Made by a program: the position numbers and the translations under genes. A DNA stretch of 64,000 nt from contig OW386290.2 in the NCBI GenBank assembly GCA_936432065.2, forward strand, positions 131,486,677-131,550,676, in the 5' to 3' direction. This DNA is from Rutpela maculata (taxonomy: Eukaryota > Arthropoda > Insecta > Coleoptera > Cerambycidae). Of the stretch, positions 1 to 11,243 are shown piece by piece (positions within the stretch are counted from its first letter, which is position 1; every line of letters starts with the position of its first letter). Below the pieces are notes generated by a model that searched no databases, had not been told where the DNA came from, and saw nothing but the letters and a program-made list of their open reading frames with translations.

Positions 1-328
1 TAATCAGTGAATATTCCAGGAATCAAATTGTGCTATCTGGGTACTCTAGCAGAAGCAAACAGTGACACACCCTTTCAAGAGTTGCTGCTCTCGCTTGCTC
101 TTATTGCCGTACCAAAAAGAAACACTTTCGATACTGTATAATAAAATTCGGTGCTTTCACAAATTCTAAAATCTCTTTGTCTATGAAGGTAATACTTATA
201 GTAGTACTGCTATTTTTGCTAGTCAATCAGGCCGGGATTGCCCATTTTGCGAAGGGATCTACAGTTTATAGTATGGACTCCAAACCACGGTCCTCAACCA
301 CCAACTTTTGACCCACCCTGGGCTATCC

Positions 329-430
329 ACCACCTTTTATGGCGGTTCAATATCCCGGGATTGTCTCCTGGGCCAGCCACCGTCTTTATGGATGGTGGTT
401 CATTAGCCCGGGGATTGTCTCTATTGGCAG
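329..430. repeat. imperfect tandem pair, about 48-bp period
   Basis: Two neighbouring segments share the order CCACC..TTTATGG, GGTTCA, CCCGGGATTGTCTC (second copy CCCGGGGATTGTCTC). They sit just before the 5S-like sequence and may be part of the same retroposon. Confidence 0.45.
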
Positions 431-443
431 CCTACCGACTATT

Positions 444-540
444 AAATGAGATCATGGATCACCCATCCAAGTGCCGAACTCGCTCAGCGTTGCACTCTGA
501 TCGAGTGTCGGAACTTAAAACGGTGATCGTACCTCATTCC
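444..540 (-). mobile_element. 5S rRNA-derived fragment (SINE-like)
   Basis: The + strand reads GATCACCCATCCAAGT followed downstream by CGGTGATCG. These match the reverse complement of the 5S rRNA internal control region (box C and the middle of the gene). The rest is diverged, so this is not a working 5S gene. A second, closer copy lies at 56104-56205. A 5S-headed SINE or dispersed 5S pseudogene is the best explanation. Confidence 0.5.
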
Positions 541-812
541 CTAAGGTAATACTTAATTATAAAGAAAAACACTTACATTTCTACAACCATCATGAGGTTG
601 AATATTTATATTCTACCTCCATGCATGATACAAAAAATACAAGGTATGACATTGCGCATGTGGGCGGAGCCAAATCGACAGTTGCTTCGTCACGCGGTGA
701 TAATTTTCTACTCGCTTCCTTCGTAAAAGTGAGTTTGCCGAAGTCTGTGGAAGTTGTTTTTTGGATTATTTTACTTATTTTAGTGTTCTTGCAATAACCT
801 TTAGTTATAAAA

Positions 813-965
813 ATGCGTTGTGCATTGGCATCATGTAAAAGTGACAATATGTTTAAAACGTATTTATGCGGAGATAAAGCTCATTTATAAAGAACGATGC
901 TTACTAAGAACACTAAGAATCCCTATTTATTCAAAATTCCAATGAGTTCAGACAAATCCATGATA
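813..965 (+). pseudogene. THAP-type zinc-finger remnant
   Basis: A short frame starts at 813 with Cys-x4-Cys (MRCALASC) and stops after 25 codons at 888-890. About 40 bases further, another frame reads KNTKNPYLFKIP, like the F-x-(I/F)-P block of THAP domains. The spacing fits a decayed THAP domain (C2CH DNA-binding finger), as found in P-element-like transposases and host factors. The Cys-x2-His end is not visible. Family assignment rests on motif shape only. Confidence 0.35.
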
Positions 966-1485
966 CAAATTCTTTGTATCATGAGGAAAATCCTATGTAA
1001 TTTAAAATCCCGCTATCACCGCGTGACATCTTGCGCCTACCGGACCGAATTTGGCGCACTATCCAGCCAGTGAACTCTGGTAGTATATAGAGTTCACTGT
1101 ATCCAGCATACCTTCTATTCTTTGTATCATGATTCAACCTCCTTGGTATCATGGTGATTGTCACTTCGAGCGATTGTCTGGTCTCGATTGTCATAGATTG
1201 TTGTTATGTTGTTAGGCAACCAAAAGTACTACGGGCATTCGTTGGTTGTAGAATTTTTGTTCTAATTAATAAATTATTTAAATTTTAGGAGGTATTTCAG
1301 ATAAGATAAGATTAATTTAAAATGATTGTTTTCAATTAATCGTTATGCAAATTAACTTAATTCGAACATATTAATTTATGATATGACGTCAATCCTAACC
1401 TAAAATTTCAATGTCAATTTCTTATCTATTTTGTAAAAATTCGATAAAAAAGTAGCAATTAGCAATCAATAATCAATCATTCAAG
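966..1485. promoter_or_regulatory. upstream region of COASY
   Basis: AT-rich, with no clear TATA box and no coding signal. It must hold the COASY promoter and 5' UTR, whose limits cannot be read. Small direct and inverted repeats of TTTGTATCATGA occur at 970-985 and 1119-1132. Confidence 0.35.
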
Positions 1486-1692
1486 ATGCTCGCCAAAACT
1501 GGTTTACTGATAGTGTCTAACCCCAAGCAAATTGGAGAAATTCTATCGTGTGTTCAAAAACATGTAAAAAACACCCTATACATACAATTTTTGTCTGCAT
1601 TAGGTGATCCCTTGGGTAGTTTTTATCCTAAAACTTATAACACGTGGCCCAAATTTAGCAAAACAGTATTTAACGTTTATTCTCAGGTGACA
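1486..1692 (+). CDS. COASY: COASY exon 1
   Basis: Codes residues 1-69 and ends at donor GTAAGT (phase 0). It is the start of the poorly conserved N-terminal region. Confidence 0.85.
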
Positions 1693-4600
1693 GTAAGTAA
1701 TATTAATTTATGAGACTTGTTATTAAGGATGTTTTTAGGCTGCAAGAGACTGCTGTAACTTAGACGTAAAAGTCTTATTGTCAGGTATTAAATATAATAT
1801 CCCCAAAATCCAAACCCAGAAACCCATAGATTTGATAATTTTTGATAAACATCACAGTCAGCAGGATATAGATAATTTTATAAAAGCAAGAATACAGAAC
1901 ATCACAAAAGAATACGATGTTATAACGATAGATACAGGCAACATAGAGGTTGTAGAAGAAACTACCGAAGATGAGTCCGTTTGTAATCATACAGTGTTAG
2001 GAGGAACTTTCGACAGGCTCCATTTAGCTCATAAGCTTTTATTAAGTGAAGCTGCACTACGGGCTAAAGAAAAAGTTACGGTAGGGATTACTGATGAAAA
2101 TATGCTGCAGACTAAAATCTTGTGGGAACTCATAGAAGATATAAGCGTTAGAATTAAAAACGTGACTGACTTCTTAATGGATATTTGCCCTGAATTGACG
2201 TACAGTATCGTACCAATTTCTGATCCTTTTGGTCCTGCTATCGTAGATCCTAGCATGGACCTTATTGTCGTGAGCAAAGAAACAATTAAGGGTGGCGAAA
2301 AAATTAATGAACGTAAGTCCTTTATTTTAAGTATATAATTGGATCAGTTCTTCCATAAAACTCAAGAATAACCCTTGAAATTTGTAAGCAACTGCTTTGA
2401 GTTATGTTTTTTTTTATTTTAGATAGACTGCAGAAAAAGTTAAATCCACTTATAATCGTACCAGTAGAGCTAGTTGATGAACCTAATCCTCATCCAATTG
2501 AGGAAACAAAAATAAGTTCCAGTACAACTCGTATCAGACTATTGGGAACAGTGTTAAAACCAATTGAACCTAACAATAATATTCCTAGTACGCCTTACGT
2601 TATTGGGTTAACAGGTAGAGTTTTTAGTGTTATTTTATTTTTTAAATGAGTAGAAGCAGTTTGCAGGCATGGCCATCTGTAAATCTATTTGATTAACGAA
2701 TATGACACAATAATTCATTATTACATGGTGATACTGAGATAAAGTATGCAGCCAATATCATATTTATTTTTAAATGTATTTTTAGTTGCCAATTGCAATT
2801 TTCACTCATTTCAAATTATTAGAAATACCTTAATAATATTTTAAAGAAAAATTGATACCTATAACCTAATCTACATAAATTTAATTTGAAACTGAGACAC
2901 ACGATGTATATATTACGGTTTCGATATCATGAACATCGTCATATTTTTGTGTGCTTATAGTCCAGTCAACGGAGCACTAAAATGACCAAAATCTCTAATT
3001 TGAGTGCTAATGAATGGATTTTGATGAAACCTTGTGCAATGTGTTTGTAATGACGTTAATAAAAAAGTTGAAAAAAGTATTAGAGTAGGAAAGGATCGGA
3101 AGGAAGGGTAGAAAACACCTCTTTTATCACGGGTTCCATAACATGTAGAATTAGGTCAAAAATGAAAAAAAAAACAATATATTTACCTTTTTTTTGTCCC
3201 AAAATAAGATGTTCTTACTCTTGTGTGTGAATTTTCGAAAAATGCATATTTTTCGAGATATGGCCACTCGAAAATTCCTAAAAATCTGAAAAAATTCAGG
3301 TGAATGTATCACAGAAATACAAGACTTTTTTTTATTTGCAACTTTTCTGTAAAGTGCGTTTTCACCGAGTTTTTCCGGAAAAACATGAAAAACTACCCCT
3401 TCCTTTGAAATTGTAGCGCTTTAAAAATATGTAATTTAAAAATTTGAAAAAACTCAGACGTATGCATTGAGGCCTTCTAAACATTTTTTCTCTCTTGGAA
3501 TTTTTTTGTAACTTGCTAATTTTTCGAGTTATAGGCAGTTTTTTACGATAAATAATGTACCACATTTTTTGCACATTAATACATGAAAATTCGAAAAATA
3601 GCGTGATTTATATAATTATAAAAAAATATGAAACCTATAATATAGTTATACCATTTTTAAAGGTTCAATAAAATTTTTAACTTGAAAATGAGAAAAAAAT
3701 GTGGTAGGTACATTATTTATCGTGAAAAACTGCTTGTAACTCGGAAAATTAGCAAGTTACAGAAAAATTCCAAGAGACAAAAAATGTTTAGAAGGCCTCA
3801 ACGTATACGTCTGAATTTTCTCAAATTTTTAAATTGCGTATTTTTAAAGCGCTACAATTTCAAAGAAGTTAGTTTTTCATGTTTTTCCAGAAAACTCGGT
3901 GAAAACGCACTTTACAGAAAAGTTGCAGATAAAAAAAGTCTTGTATTTCGGTGATACATTCACCTGAATTTTTTCATATATTTTTTTCAACTTTTACATT
4001 TCCCCTCCCCCACTTTTAGGAATATTCAAGTGGCCATATCTCGATAAATATGAATTTTTCGAAAAAATTCACAAGAGTATAAACATCTTAACTAAGAATA
4101 AAAGCTTAAATCTAACAACTTCTTTTAACATAACTAAGGGCTTTAAAATACTTGTTAGTTTTTGTTTTACGTGAGCACATCGCACACTGTTTAAAAGTCT
4201 GGTTATTGGGTATGGGGAAAACTCAACGAAAAAACCCGTTCAAACTAGTAACGTCCTTCGTCCGGTGGTCAGACTGCCTCTGGAAAGGTAGGGTGGAAGG
4301 AAAGTTGTGATTTAAAAAGTTTGAATTTTCAAGAGGCTATTGGTCGAGAGGGGATTTTGAAAAGAAACAAAAAAGGACAAAAGAACAAAAATTAACAAAA
4401 AGGAGACGAATAGAGGGAATGGAAAGGGGTTTGAGGGTAAAAGGTGGTGAAAAGTAAAACGTGGTGAAAGGGAAGTGAGGTTAGGGAAGTTGCCGAAAAA
4501 TAGGCAATGCCTGGTATGGTAGGGGGTGTCTTATATCGAAAAGTATGGCATTATGCTGTCTGATTCGTGGTATATTGCGGGTTAGCGGACTATCGTCCAG

Positions 4601-7600
4601 CTTGAAATTGTTAGAATTTCTGAGATATTTCCTGGACGAAGTCCGCTAGTGGGGTTATGACTTAGGACCAGAAAAACATTTTCCTCCTATAAGTGCAAAG
4701 CCACCTGTGGTGTCAAAATATGCGGAGAAAATCAAAAAATCATATTAGTCATTTTTTGATTGGAACATTTTGTTAATGAAACTTGTTCAGAATTGTCCAA
4801 AAACCCTTTGCCCAAAATTTAATCAAAATAAAAAATTTGAAAAATTAAAATTTTAAAAACAATTTGTCATAGTACAGATTTCCAAACAAAAAAAATAACC
4901 ATTATTGTGATATTTTTGGACTTGGACATTGTTTTAATCAAAATTTATATATATTTTTTATTTTGATTAAATTTTGGACTTAAAGTTTTTGGACAATTCT
5001 GAACAAGTTTCATTAACAACATTTTCTTATAAAGATATGCCTAATATGATTTTTTGATTCTCTCCACATATTTTGGTACCACAGGTGGCTTTGCATTTGT
5101 AGGAGGCGAATGTTTTTCTGGTCATAAGTAGATCTGAATTTGTCCCATACTTAAGTAAAATTTGATTCAAATTGGAAAAAATGTAAAAGTTATTGGGGTG
5201 TTACTATTTCAAGTGAAACACACTTTATAATCAAAATGCACAATAAACTTCTAGGCACATAATAATCGGTGGCTAAAATGCTTGAGAGCATATTACACAC
5301 ACTAGATGAATATTTCGATGATAAACTCCATTAAAACTGTAAAAAAAAATCAACTATTCCAAATAATTTTTAATATTATTGTAGTCCCACATGCCACTTA
5401 AAAAAAATAGCAGTAAGATGTTATTACCCATTTATTGTTTAAGGTGGGATTGCGAGTGGTAAATCTGGAGTAGCAAAATGGCTTGATGAGTTAGGTGCTC
5501 ATATAATTTATTGTGATACTGTTGCTCATGGCTTGTACAAGCCTGGAATGCCGTGCCATAAGTTAATTGTTTCCAATTTTGGAGATAAAGTTTTGGCAGC
5601 AAATGGAGAAATCGATAGAAGAGTATTGGGAGGAATTGTTTTTGGAAATAAAGTAAGAAATATTTTAATTTGTTTTCAAATATGACATTTAAATTTCTGT
5701 GGCTAAAGGCACAATTATTGGGAGAATGATGTACAGACAGATGTTCATTTTTAAACGTACATTTAACATAATACTTAACCATAATTAAAAACACTTGAAT
5801 TTCCGCAACCAGTAATACTGAAAAAAAAAGCGTTTTCAATTTGAGTCTCATCGGATGACACTGATGACGATATCGGTCGCATTGATGGGAAACAAACACC
5901 GTTCTGTATTATAAATACGTTGTTATTTTGCAAACTTTTAACATTATAGTGTGAAATCTCAGAGCTGCCAGCTGCTTTTAGCAAAGCTAATATTTTGACA
6001 ATAAATAGTGTAATATGTAGTTAAGAACGTATGCGTATTTGCTAGCTTGAAAGCGGAGCGCTTTTAGAGAAAACAGTTACAAAAGGTACATAAAAATTTT
6101 ATGCACTACGTTAAACGGTTTATATATATGTCACTTTTCAAGTGACACGCTAACAACATTGTGTAAGTCGTCAATCTACAATTCCCCGTATCAACAATCA
6201 AAATTACGAAGTGCGCTCGCCTACGATTTTAGTGTTCTTAGTGTTGTGTTTATTTTTAAGTTACCTTTAGGTCCATGTGGACACATCAAAAATTTTAATC
6301 TAGTTTTTAAGTCAGCCCGTGGCAGACAGGAGCTTCTAGCACCCCCCCTCGAATTTATTTCCAAGCCGAATCGGACCTACCCCACCCAGCCTCACACCCA
6401 CCTCGGCGATGATTGTCTGGCTGGCTCCGGGCTAGGATCCGGTGAGGCACATATATTGTGCTTGAACTTAAAATAAAATATTATTGTTGTTGTTGTTGTC
6501 AATCTACAATCTTGAGGTTCACGGTTCGATTCCTAGCCGTTCCGCGGCGGTCAGACCACGAGGTCGTCATTTGCTCGAACGGGTTTTTTCGTTAACTCCG
6601 TTTTCCCGTATCAACAATCAAAATTTTGTAAGTGCAGAGCAAGTGTTAGTGTAAGTTTTTTATTCATTAATTTTAGGCTCATGCGAGCACATTTCCTAAG
6701 CATAACCTAGTTTTAAGTCTGCCTAAGGCTGACAGGTGTCCTAGCTGTAACAAGCATTATCGTCAAACCAAATCGGACCCGCCTCGTCCAACCACACATT
6801 TAACACAACGCTGCGCGCCGTGGTTGTCTGATTGGCTCCGGGCCGGGATCCGATGAGGTGCATTCTTGTAACAAGAAATGTCAAATAAATTTGTTTTGTT
6901 GTCAATCTACAATCTTGAGGTTCACGGTTCGATTCCTAGCCGTTCTCGGTTTTTTTTTTTCCATAACTTTTAACCTACTCTACCTTCCTCGATGGCGCGG
7001 CGGTCAGATCACGAGGTCGGGTTTTTTCGTTAACTCCGTTTTCCCGTATCAACAATAAAAATTTTTCCAAAAGTGCATTTGCCTAGTGAGTTTTTAGTTA
7101 TTTATAGTGTATTTTTACTTAGTTTTAGGCCCATGTTTTTAATTTTTAATTAGTTCTTAAGTCTGCCTGCGGTAGACAGGAGTTTCTAGTAACCCAATTT
7201 AATTACCATTAAGCCAAACCGGACCTGCCCCGCCCAGCCCCACATTTACCACGATGCTGCACGCCATGATTGTCGGGCTGGCTCCGGGCCAGGATCCGGC
7301 GAGGCACATTTATGTTCGTTAAACACCCAATAAATTTGTTTTGTTGTTGTTGTCAACCTACAATCTTGAGGTTCACGGTTCGATTCCTAGCCATTCTCGT
7401 TTTTTTTTTTTCAACAAATATTAACTTAAGGTGGCGATTACCAAGAAAGAGACGACCGATAGGGAAATATTTATTATTTTTGGCCACAACTTTCTTAGCA
7501 ATAGTCTACTTAGGTAGTCTCAGTTTTTTTTTTAAATATACGTACTGAGAAAAAAAGTTGTGGCCAAAAATAATAAATATTTCCCTATCGGTTGTCTCGT

Positions 7601-10600
7601 TCTTGGTAATCGCCACCTTAAGTTAATATTTGTTGAAAAAAAAAACCCAGAATGGCTAGGAATCGAACCGTGAACCTCAAGATTGTAGGTTGACAACTTA
7701 CACTATGTGGTTATCGTGTCACTTGAGAAGTGACATATATATAAACCATTTAACGTGGGTCTGGCGGCTCTGGGATCTTGGACCATAAAAATGGAAAATA
7801 AGTGGTGTTTTGTGCCAGCAGAATGTAAAGGAACACATCTGGAAAAGTTTTCATGGCAGTATTAAAACAAAAACTGTAATGTCAAGTGGTTCTTATACTA
7901 TGACGACAGTATGTTACCAGTGACATAAAACCTGGTTGTATGTTATTGCTGTGAAAACCATTTCAAAGTTTATTATTTAAAACTTATTCATTATCATGTG
8001 TGAAGTACAAAATACTGCATATCTTTTTTTATTAAAAGTAAGTACCTACTTGAAGTTGGTGACACAAAGAAATGCTGTTTAAATCGGATGCACTTTCCCG
8101 ACCATTTTTTGCAGTTTCTTCATATAAAATTTTTCAAAATAAGCCTTTTCTGTCTGAAAATAACGTAATCGGAAAAAGACGAAAAGTTACTAATAAAAAG
8201 GCATTTAATAAAATTATTTCATCCACCTAGCGTGTATACAAAGGCGTGATATGAACTACCCTTTTTATAATTTTGTAAATATCTTATCACTTAGGCAGAT
8301 GTATTTTTATTTTTTTTTTTTCAAAATCGGTCAATTTTAAATTTTTTCAAGAGGTAAAAAAGTTTCTAAATGAATCATAATGTTTAGTTGTTTTTTTTTA
8401 ATTCAAAGAAAAATAGCAGGCAGAAAGATATTTACAAAATTATAAGAAGGGTAGTTTATTATCCCTTTGCACACAAGCTAGGTGGATGAAATCAGGGGCG
8501 TAGCGAGCCAACTTTTTTGGTTAATTTTCAAATTTTGTACATAATTAAATAATAATTCCTCTAAGAAAATTGATGAGTTGGGGGGAGAAATTCTAAAAAA
8601 AAAATTTTATTCAATAAAAATTACCAACTTACATCTCGAATCTCCAACTTTGACCCAACTTTTGTCAAGTTCCACCGAAATGAAAATTGATGAGCGGGGG
8701 CGAGAAAACGCTACGCCCCTGGATGAAATAATTTCGTTAGATACCTTTTTATTAATAACCAAGATGAGTATTTTCAGGTTTTTTGCACACAAGGGGGTGT
8801 AGCCGGACTGGAAAGGCTTATTTTGAAAAATTTTACTCACTTTTATTTTGGATAAGGAATTGGTAGTTGAATTTTTTGCACTTTATTTCGAAACACTGTA
8901 TATCAACCTTATAACATATTATGTTCTGTAACAATATACATAATAGAGGAATTAACGTGCCATGTTAAAATAAGAGGATATGAATACAAATAAGTACTTA
9001 ATTATATTGCAGCTTCCTCACTTCTGCTATGTTGAATTGTTCGTCTTTTTTCATAAATTCGAGAATCATAAACATGTCCACCACTGGTAAATCTCCAGAG
9101 GTAACTTTTACATATTTGTCTACTATATTGTCTTATGTTTTGACGTGTGTAAGCATTGTATATATGTATTTTGACACCAATAAATTATTATTATTATTAA
9201 ACACAATTTTAGCCATTAATGTAACCGAACCGATGACATCACCGCCAATCATAGTGCATTTTAGATACCTGTTTAAATACTTAAACTTTATGCTATTTAT
9301 TTGTTGAAATTTTAATCTAATATACGATAGAATGTTTAAATATTGAAAAGTGCTTTAATGTATTGAGTACTTCATTTTAATAATATGAAAAAAGCAAATT
9401 TGCATATAGTAAAAACACCTAATGTATGTATCTCCCTAACACTATTCCAGTCCAAACCATAATCACTCACCTTCTGAAAGAGTGTGCTTCCTCAATATGA
9501 TTCAAATTATGACCCATATTTCTGGGTATTTATTCATGTAGTCTGACATAATTTTTTTTTAGGATCAATTAGAAAAATTGAATTCTCTAGTGTGGCCAGC
9601 TGTAGCTGAAGAAGTAAATAATATCATCAGAAATTCTGACAAAAAAGTGGTTGTCATAGAGGCAGCAGTCCTTTTGACAGCTGGATGGGACAAGTATTGT
9701 CATGAGGTTAGTACTTTTCAAGAAACTGTGATTTGCATTCTACTTCAAACAGATGAAACAGACCAATTGTCTAAAAAAAATCTAGATAATAGCCTAGTTT
9801 TTTTTTCAGAGTTTGTCGCCAATTATATGAATTTTTCTTTTCTATGACTAATGATAAATTAATCGAATGGGGTTATTTCATGTGTAAAAAACTGAAAACT
9901 AATTTGAACAGTGAAATATTCGAGGATAACGTAACAGCAATTAAAATCACTTTGATATTTATTAATTATTCATAAATCCACAAAAACTATACTACTTATT
10001 TTAAATTTTATTAACACGTGACGTCAATGGTTAGACCTCTAACCATGGTTAGAGGTAATTTTATTATTGTTAGATTTTTGCCTTGCCAATGGCAAATATA
10101 TAAATACTAATGTTTTAACTTATTGTTTTCCAGTTTGCAAATAAATGTTTTATGAATTTTAGGAAACGTGAAGAGAAATGCGCATATTTTCGGTCATAAC
10201 TTTGTTGTTTTTTATGTTAGAGAAAAAATTAAAAAACCGTCGGAAAGCTCAATCAATTTTCTTTACAATTGGTGTCTACAAATATTTTGAAAAAACTGAC
10301 AATTATCGAGATTTTTGGGAAAATGCATGTAAATCTTAAAAAAAAACATTTTTCTCAGAAACGTTTGCTTCGAAGGGTCGAGATTAATGGAGTGTCTGAA
10401 TAATACATGATATTAGAAAGACATCATATTTGAGATCAATTTCAGTTAATTATCAATTAATTACGATGATAAAATAGCGAAATTTTTCCGAAAAAAAAAT
10501 CCTCACTTTCGCCCCTTCTATTTCCCTAATTTTTCTCGCATGACAAAAAATAAAAAAAGAGTTTTAATAAATAATTAATGTATTATAATTTTCAAAAGGT

Positions 10601-10820
10601 TTGGACCACGCTAGTTCCTAGAGACGAAGCTATAAATCGATTGGTAACAAGAAATGGCCTTACTGAAGTACAAGCCAAAGAAAGAATTGATTCACAGTCG
10701 CCAAATACCTACTACGTAGAACATGCCAACGTAGTCTTCTGTCCATTATGGACCCCAGAATATACCAAAGAGCAAGTCGCTAGGGCTTGGGAACTATTAC
10801 AAGAGCGACTACTGTCTTGA
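1486..10820 (+). CDS. COASY: bifunctional coenzyme A synthase (PPAT/DPCK), six exons
   Basis: Catalyses the last two steps of CoA synthesis: phosphopantetheine adenylyltransferase, then dephospho-CoA kinase; animal enzymes are cytosolic or associated with the outer mitochondrial membrane. Join 1486-1692, 1739-2312, 2423-2614, 5444-5652, 9563-9706 and 10599-10820. This gives 515 residues (human about 564) with all phases consistent. The PPAT nucleotidyltransferase motif is GGTFDRLHLAHK, with His164 and His167. The DPCK P-loop is GGIASGKS, residues 325-332, and its first Gly codon is split by intron 3. The DPCK blocks EAAVLLTAGW and the C-terminal VVFCPLWTPEYT follow. The start is the ATG at 1486, giving an N-terminal region typical of animal COASY. 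Introns are 46, 110, 2829, 3910 and 892 bp; the large ones are full of foldback elements. No frameshift or lost catalytic residue is seen. The alternative exon-1 donor (GTGACA at 1688) would remove only two residues' worth of sequence. Confidence 0.95.
1739..2312 (+). CDS. COASY: COASY exon 2, PPAT domain
   Basis: Follows acceptor TTTTTAG and ends at donor GTAAGT in phase 1. Codes residues 70-260. The adenylyltransferase domain begins near residue 155 with LGGTFDRLHLAHK and continues through SDPFGPAIVDPSMDLIVVS, both strongly typical of COASY. Confidence 0.95.
2423..2614 (+). CDS. COASY: COASY exon 3, PPAT/DPCK linker
   Basis: Acceptor T-rich..TTTTAG, donor GTAGAG, phase 1 at both ends. Codes residues 261-324, including SSSTTRIRLLGTVLKP and the beta strand YVIGLT that leads into the kinase P-loop. 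Confidence 0.93.
3190..4095. mobile_element. large foldback element in COASY intron 3
   Basis: About 3200-3560 is the imperfect reverse complement of about 3690-4075. Matching landmarks are AAGTGCGTTTTCACCGAGTTTT, read inverted at 3890-3915, and the GGCCTTC block at 3470 and 3792. The centre is near 3625. The two 70- and 90-codon open frames here are mirror images of each other and not genes. Looks like a foldback or long-TIR MITE. Confidence 0.8.
4660..5125. mobile_element. second foldback element in COASY intron 3
   Basis: The left arm (4671-4850, with GCAAAGCCACCTGTGG) is inverted in the right arm (4945-5122, with CCACAGGTGGCTTTGC). The centre is near 4900 and is AT-rich. It does not match the neighbouring foldback, so it is an independent insertion. 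Confidence 0.8.
5444..5652 (+). CDS. COASY: COASY exon 4, DPCK P-loop
   Basis: Acceptor TTTAAG, donor GTAAGA. It opens by completing the Gly codon of the P-loop, then GIASGKSGVAKWLDELGA. It also carries DRRVLGGIVFGNK, a conserved dephospho-CoA kinase block. Residues 325-394. Confidence 0.95.
6183..6497 (+). mobile_element. short retroposon with (TTG)n tail and 13-bp TSD
   Basis: Flanked by perfect 13-bp direct repeats, GTCAATCTACAAT at 6170-6182 and 6498-6510. It ends in AATAAAATATTATTG(TTG)n, typical of LINE-dependent retroposition. The body contains GTGGCAGACAGGAGCTTCTAG and a GGCTCCGGGCTAGGATCCGG block. It has no Pol III box of its own, so it may be a 5'-truncated LINE or SINE tail. The 105-codon frame here (6159-6476) is incidental. 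Confidence 0.75.
6560..7350 (+). repeat. two further copies of the (TTG)n retroposon
   Basis: Copies at about 6560-6899 and 6990-7350 share the GTATCAACAAT start, the GGCTCCGGGCC.GGATCCG block and the TTGTTTTGTTG tail. Each is again followed by the same GTCAAYCTACAATCTTGAGG plus B-box segment. They carry extra 5' sequence (CGGTCAGAYCACGAGGTCG..GGGTTTTTTCGTTAACTCC). The repeated junctions point to segmental tandem duplication rather than three independent hits. Confidence 0.65.
7795..7985 (+). pseudogene. THAP-domain remnant
   Basis: A frame starting at 7795 reads MENKWCFVPAECKG and stops after about 24 codons. Further on, another frame reads VVCYCCENHFK, which matches the Cys-x2-His end of THAP zinc fingers (..CCE.HF..). 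Together they outline a broken THAP domain, probably from a P-like transposable element. Family call is by motif only. Confidence 0.45.
8125..8840. mobile_element. foldback element, COASY intron 4
   Basis: The left arm (8130-8290: CAAAATAAGCC, ATTATTTCATCCACCTAGC, TATAATTTTGTAAATATCTT) is inverted in the right arm (8420-8840). The right arm is interrupted by the hAT MITE at 8493-8721. Once that is removed the arms pair through GGTGGATGAAATAATTT. Confidence 0.75.
8493..8721. mobile_element. hAT MITE, 229 bp
   Basis: Perfect 13-bp terminal inverted repeats (CAGGGGCGTAGCG) and a perfect 8-bp target duplication, GATGAAAT, at 8485-8492 and 8722-8729. Both are diagnostic of hAT transposition. No coding capacity. 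It inserted into an older foldback element. Confidence 0.92.
9060..9199 (+). mobile_element. LINE 3' end fragment
   Basis: TGTTTTGACG..TTTTGACACCAATAAATTATTATTATTATT parallels the 3' end of the LINE at 13600-13670. It is the tail of a 5'-truncated non-LTR retrotransposon in COASY intron 4. Confidence 0.55.
9563..9706 (+). CDS. COASY: COASY exon 5
   Basis: Acceptor (T)n-AG, donor GTTAGT, phase 0 on both sides. Codes residues 395-442 with VWPAVAEEV and VVVIEAAVLLTAGWDKYCHE, the core of the dephospho-CoA kinase fold. Confidence 0.94.
10599..10820 (+). CDS. COASY: COASY exon 6, C-terminus
   Basis: Acceptor CAAAAG at 10597-10598. Codes residues 443-515 (VWTTLVPRDEAINRLVTRNG through WELLQERLLS) and the stop TGA at 10818-10820. 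Ends at the usual COASY C-terminus. Confidence 0.95.
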   Translation, partial: VWTTLVPRDEAINRLVTRNGLTEVQAKERIDSQSPNTYYVEHANVVFCPLWTPEYTKEQVARAWELLQERLLS

Positions 10821-11027
10821 TCTAAATTAAGATTCTAAAAAACTTAATAGTGTAGTATAGGGGTAAAACTTATTTTTATACATAAAACTTAAGCTAAGGT
10901 TATTCAATGTATTATTTTTTCTTTTATTTGGTGGCTTGGTGATAATGCAACTTTTTATTTTATGCAGATGTACTTGTGAATGAAACATACTCGACTGTTG
11001 TTGAAATTATATGCAAAATTTATTTTT

Positions 11028-11033
11028 AATAAA
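11028..11033 (+). terminator. COASY poly(A) signal
   Basis: AATAAA lies 208 bases after the stop codon, in an AT-rich 3' UTR. It is the first canonical signal downstream. A second AATAAA occurs near 11149. Confidence 0.7.
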
Positions 11034-11243
11034 ATGTTACAAATAAGGTTTCTTTTTTGAATGTACCACAAAGTTCATTTGCAGGGTAAAGGAAACTTTC
11101 CATTTGAAAGTTCCCTGAACGAAATTTTGATAAAAATGAAAGTTTTCAATAAAATATTGGAATGTTTGAAAGTTTCCTTTGGGAACTATCGGAATATTCA
11201 AATATTTTAAAGGAGGAAATTTGGATGTTTATTGCTCACTTTT

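Larger units (their letters stand above)
1..812. other. intergenic, left edge
   Basis: No convincing gene. The 103-codon open frame at 238-549 overlaps a tandem repeat and a 5S-like fragment, so it is not credible as a protein. The stretch 540-590 resembles the stretch near 5765-5815 in COASY intron 4, so it is probably an interspersed repeat. Confidence 0.5.
6085..7760. mobile_element. foldback element with tRNA-like arms, COASY intron 4
   Basis: Outer arms read ATATATGTCACTTTTCAAGTG (left, 6124-6144) and the inverse at about 7723-7743. Inner arms 7351-7495 and 7545-7694 are nearly perfect inverted copies with a loop of about 50 bases. Each arm carries GGTTCGATTCC, a Pol III B-box, followed by a T-run, so the arms look tRNA-derived. 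A second copy lies at 13672-13990. Three retroposon copies have expanded the left arm. Confidence 0.75.

Noticed and set aside
238..549. 103-codon frame rich in Pro and Gly
   Set aside because: It is built from a tandem repeat and an antisense 5S-like fragment; no protein family or gene structure supports it.
5432..5899. 155-codon minus-strand frame
   Set aside because: It lies across COASY exon 4 in antisense and is a shadow of the real coding strand.
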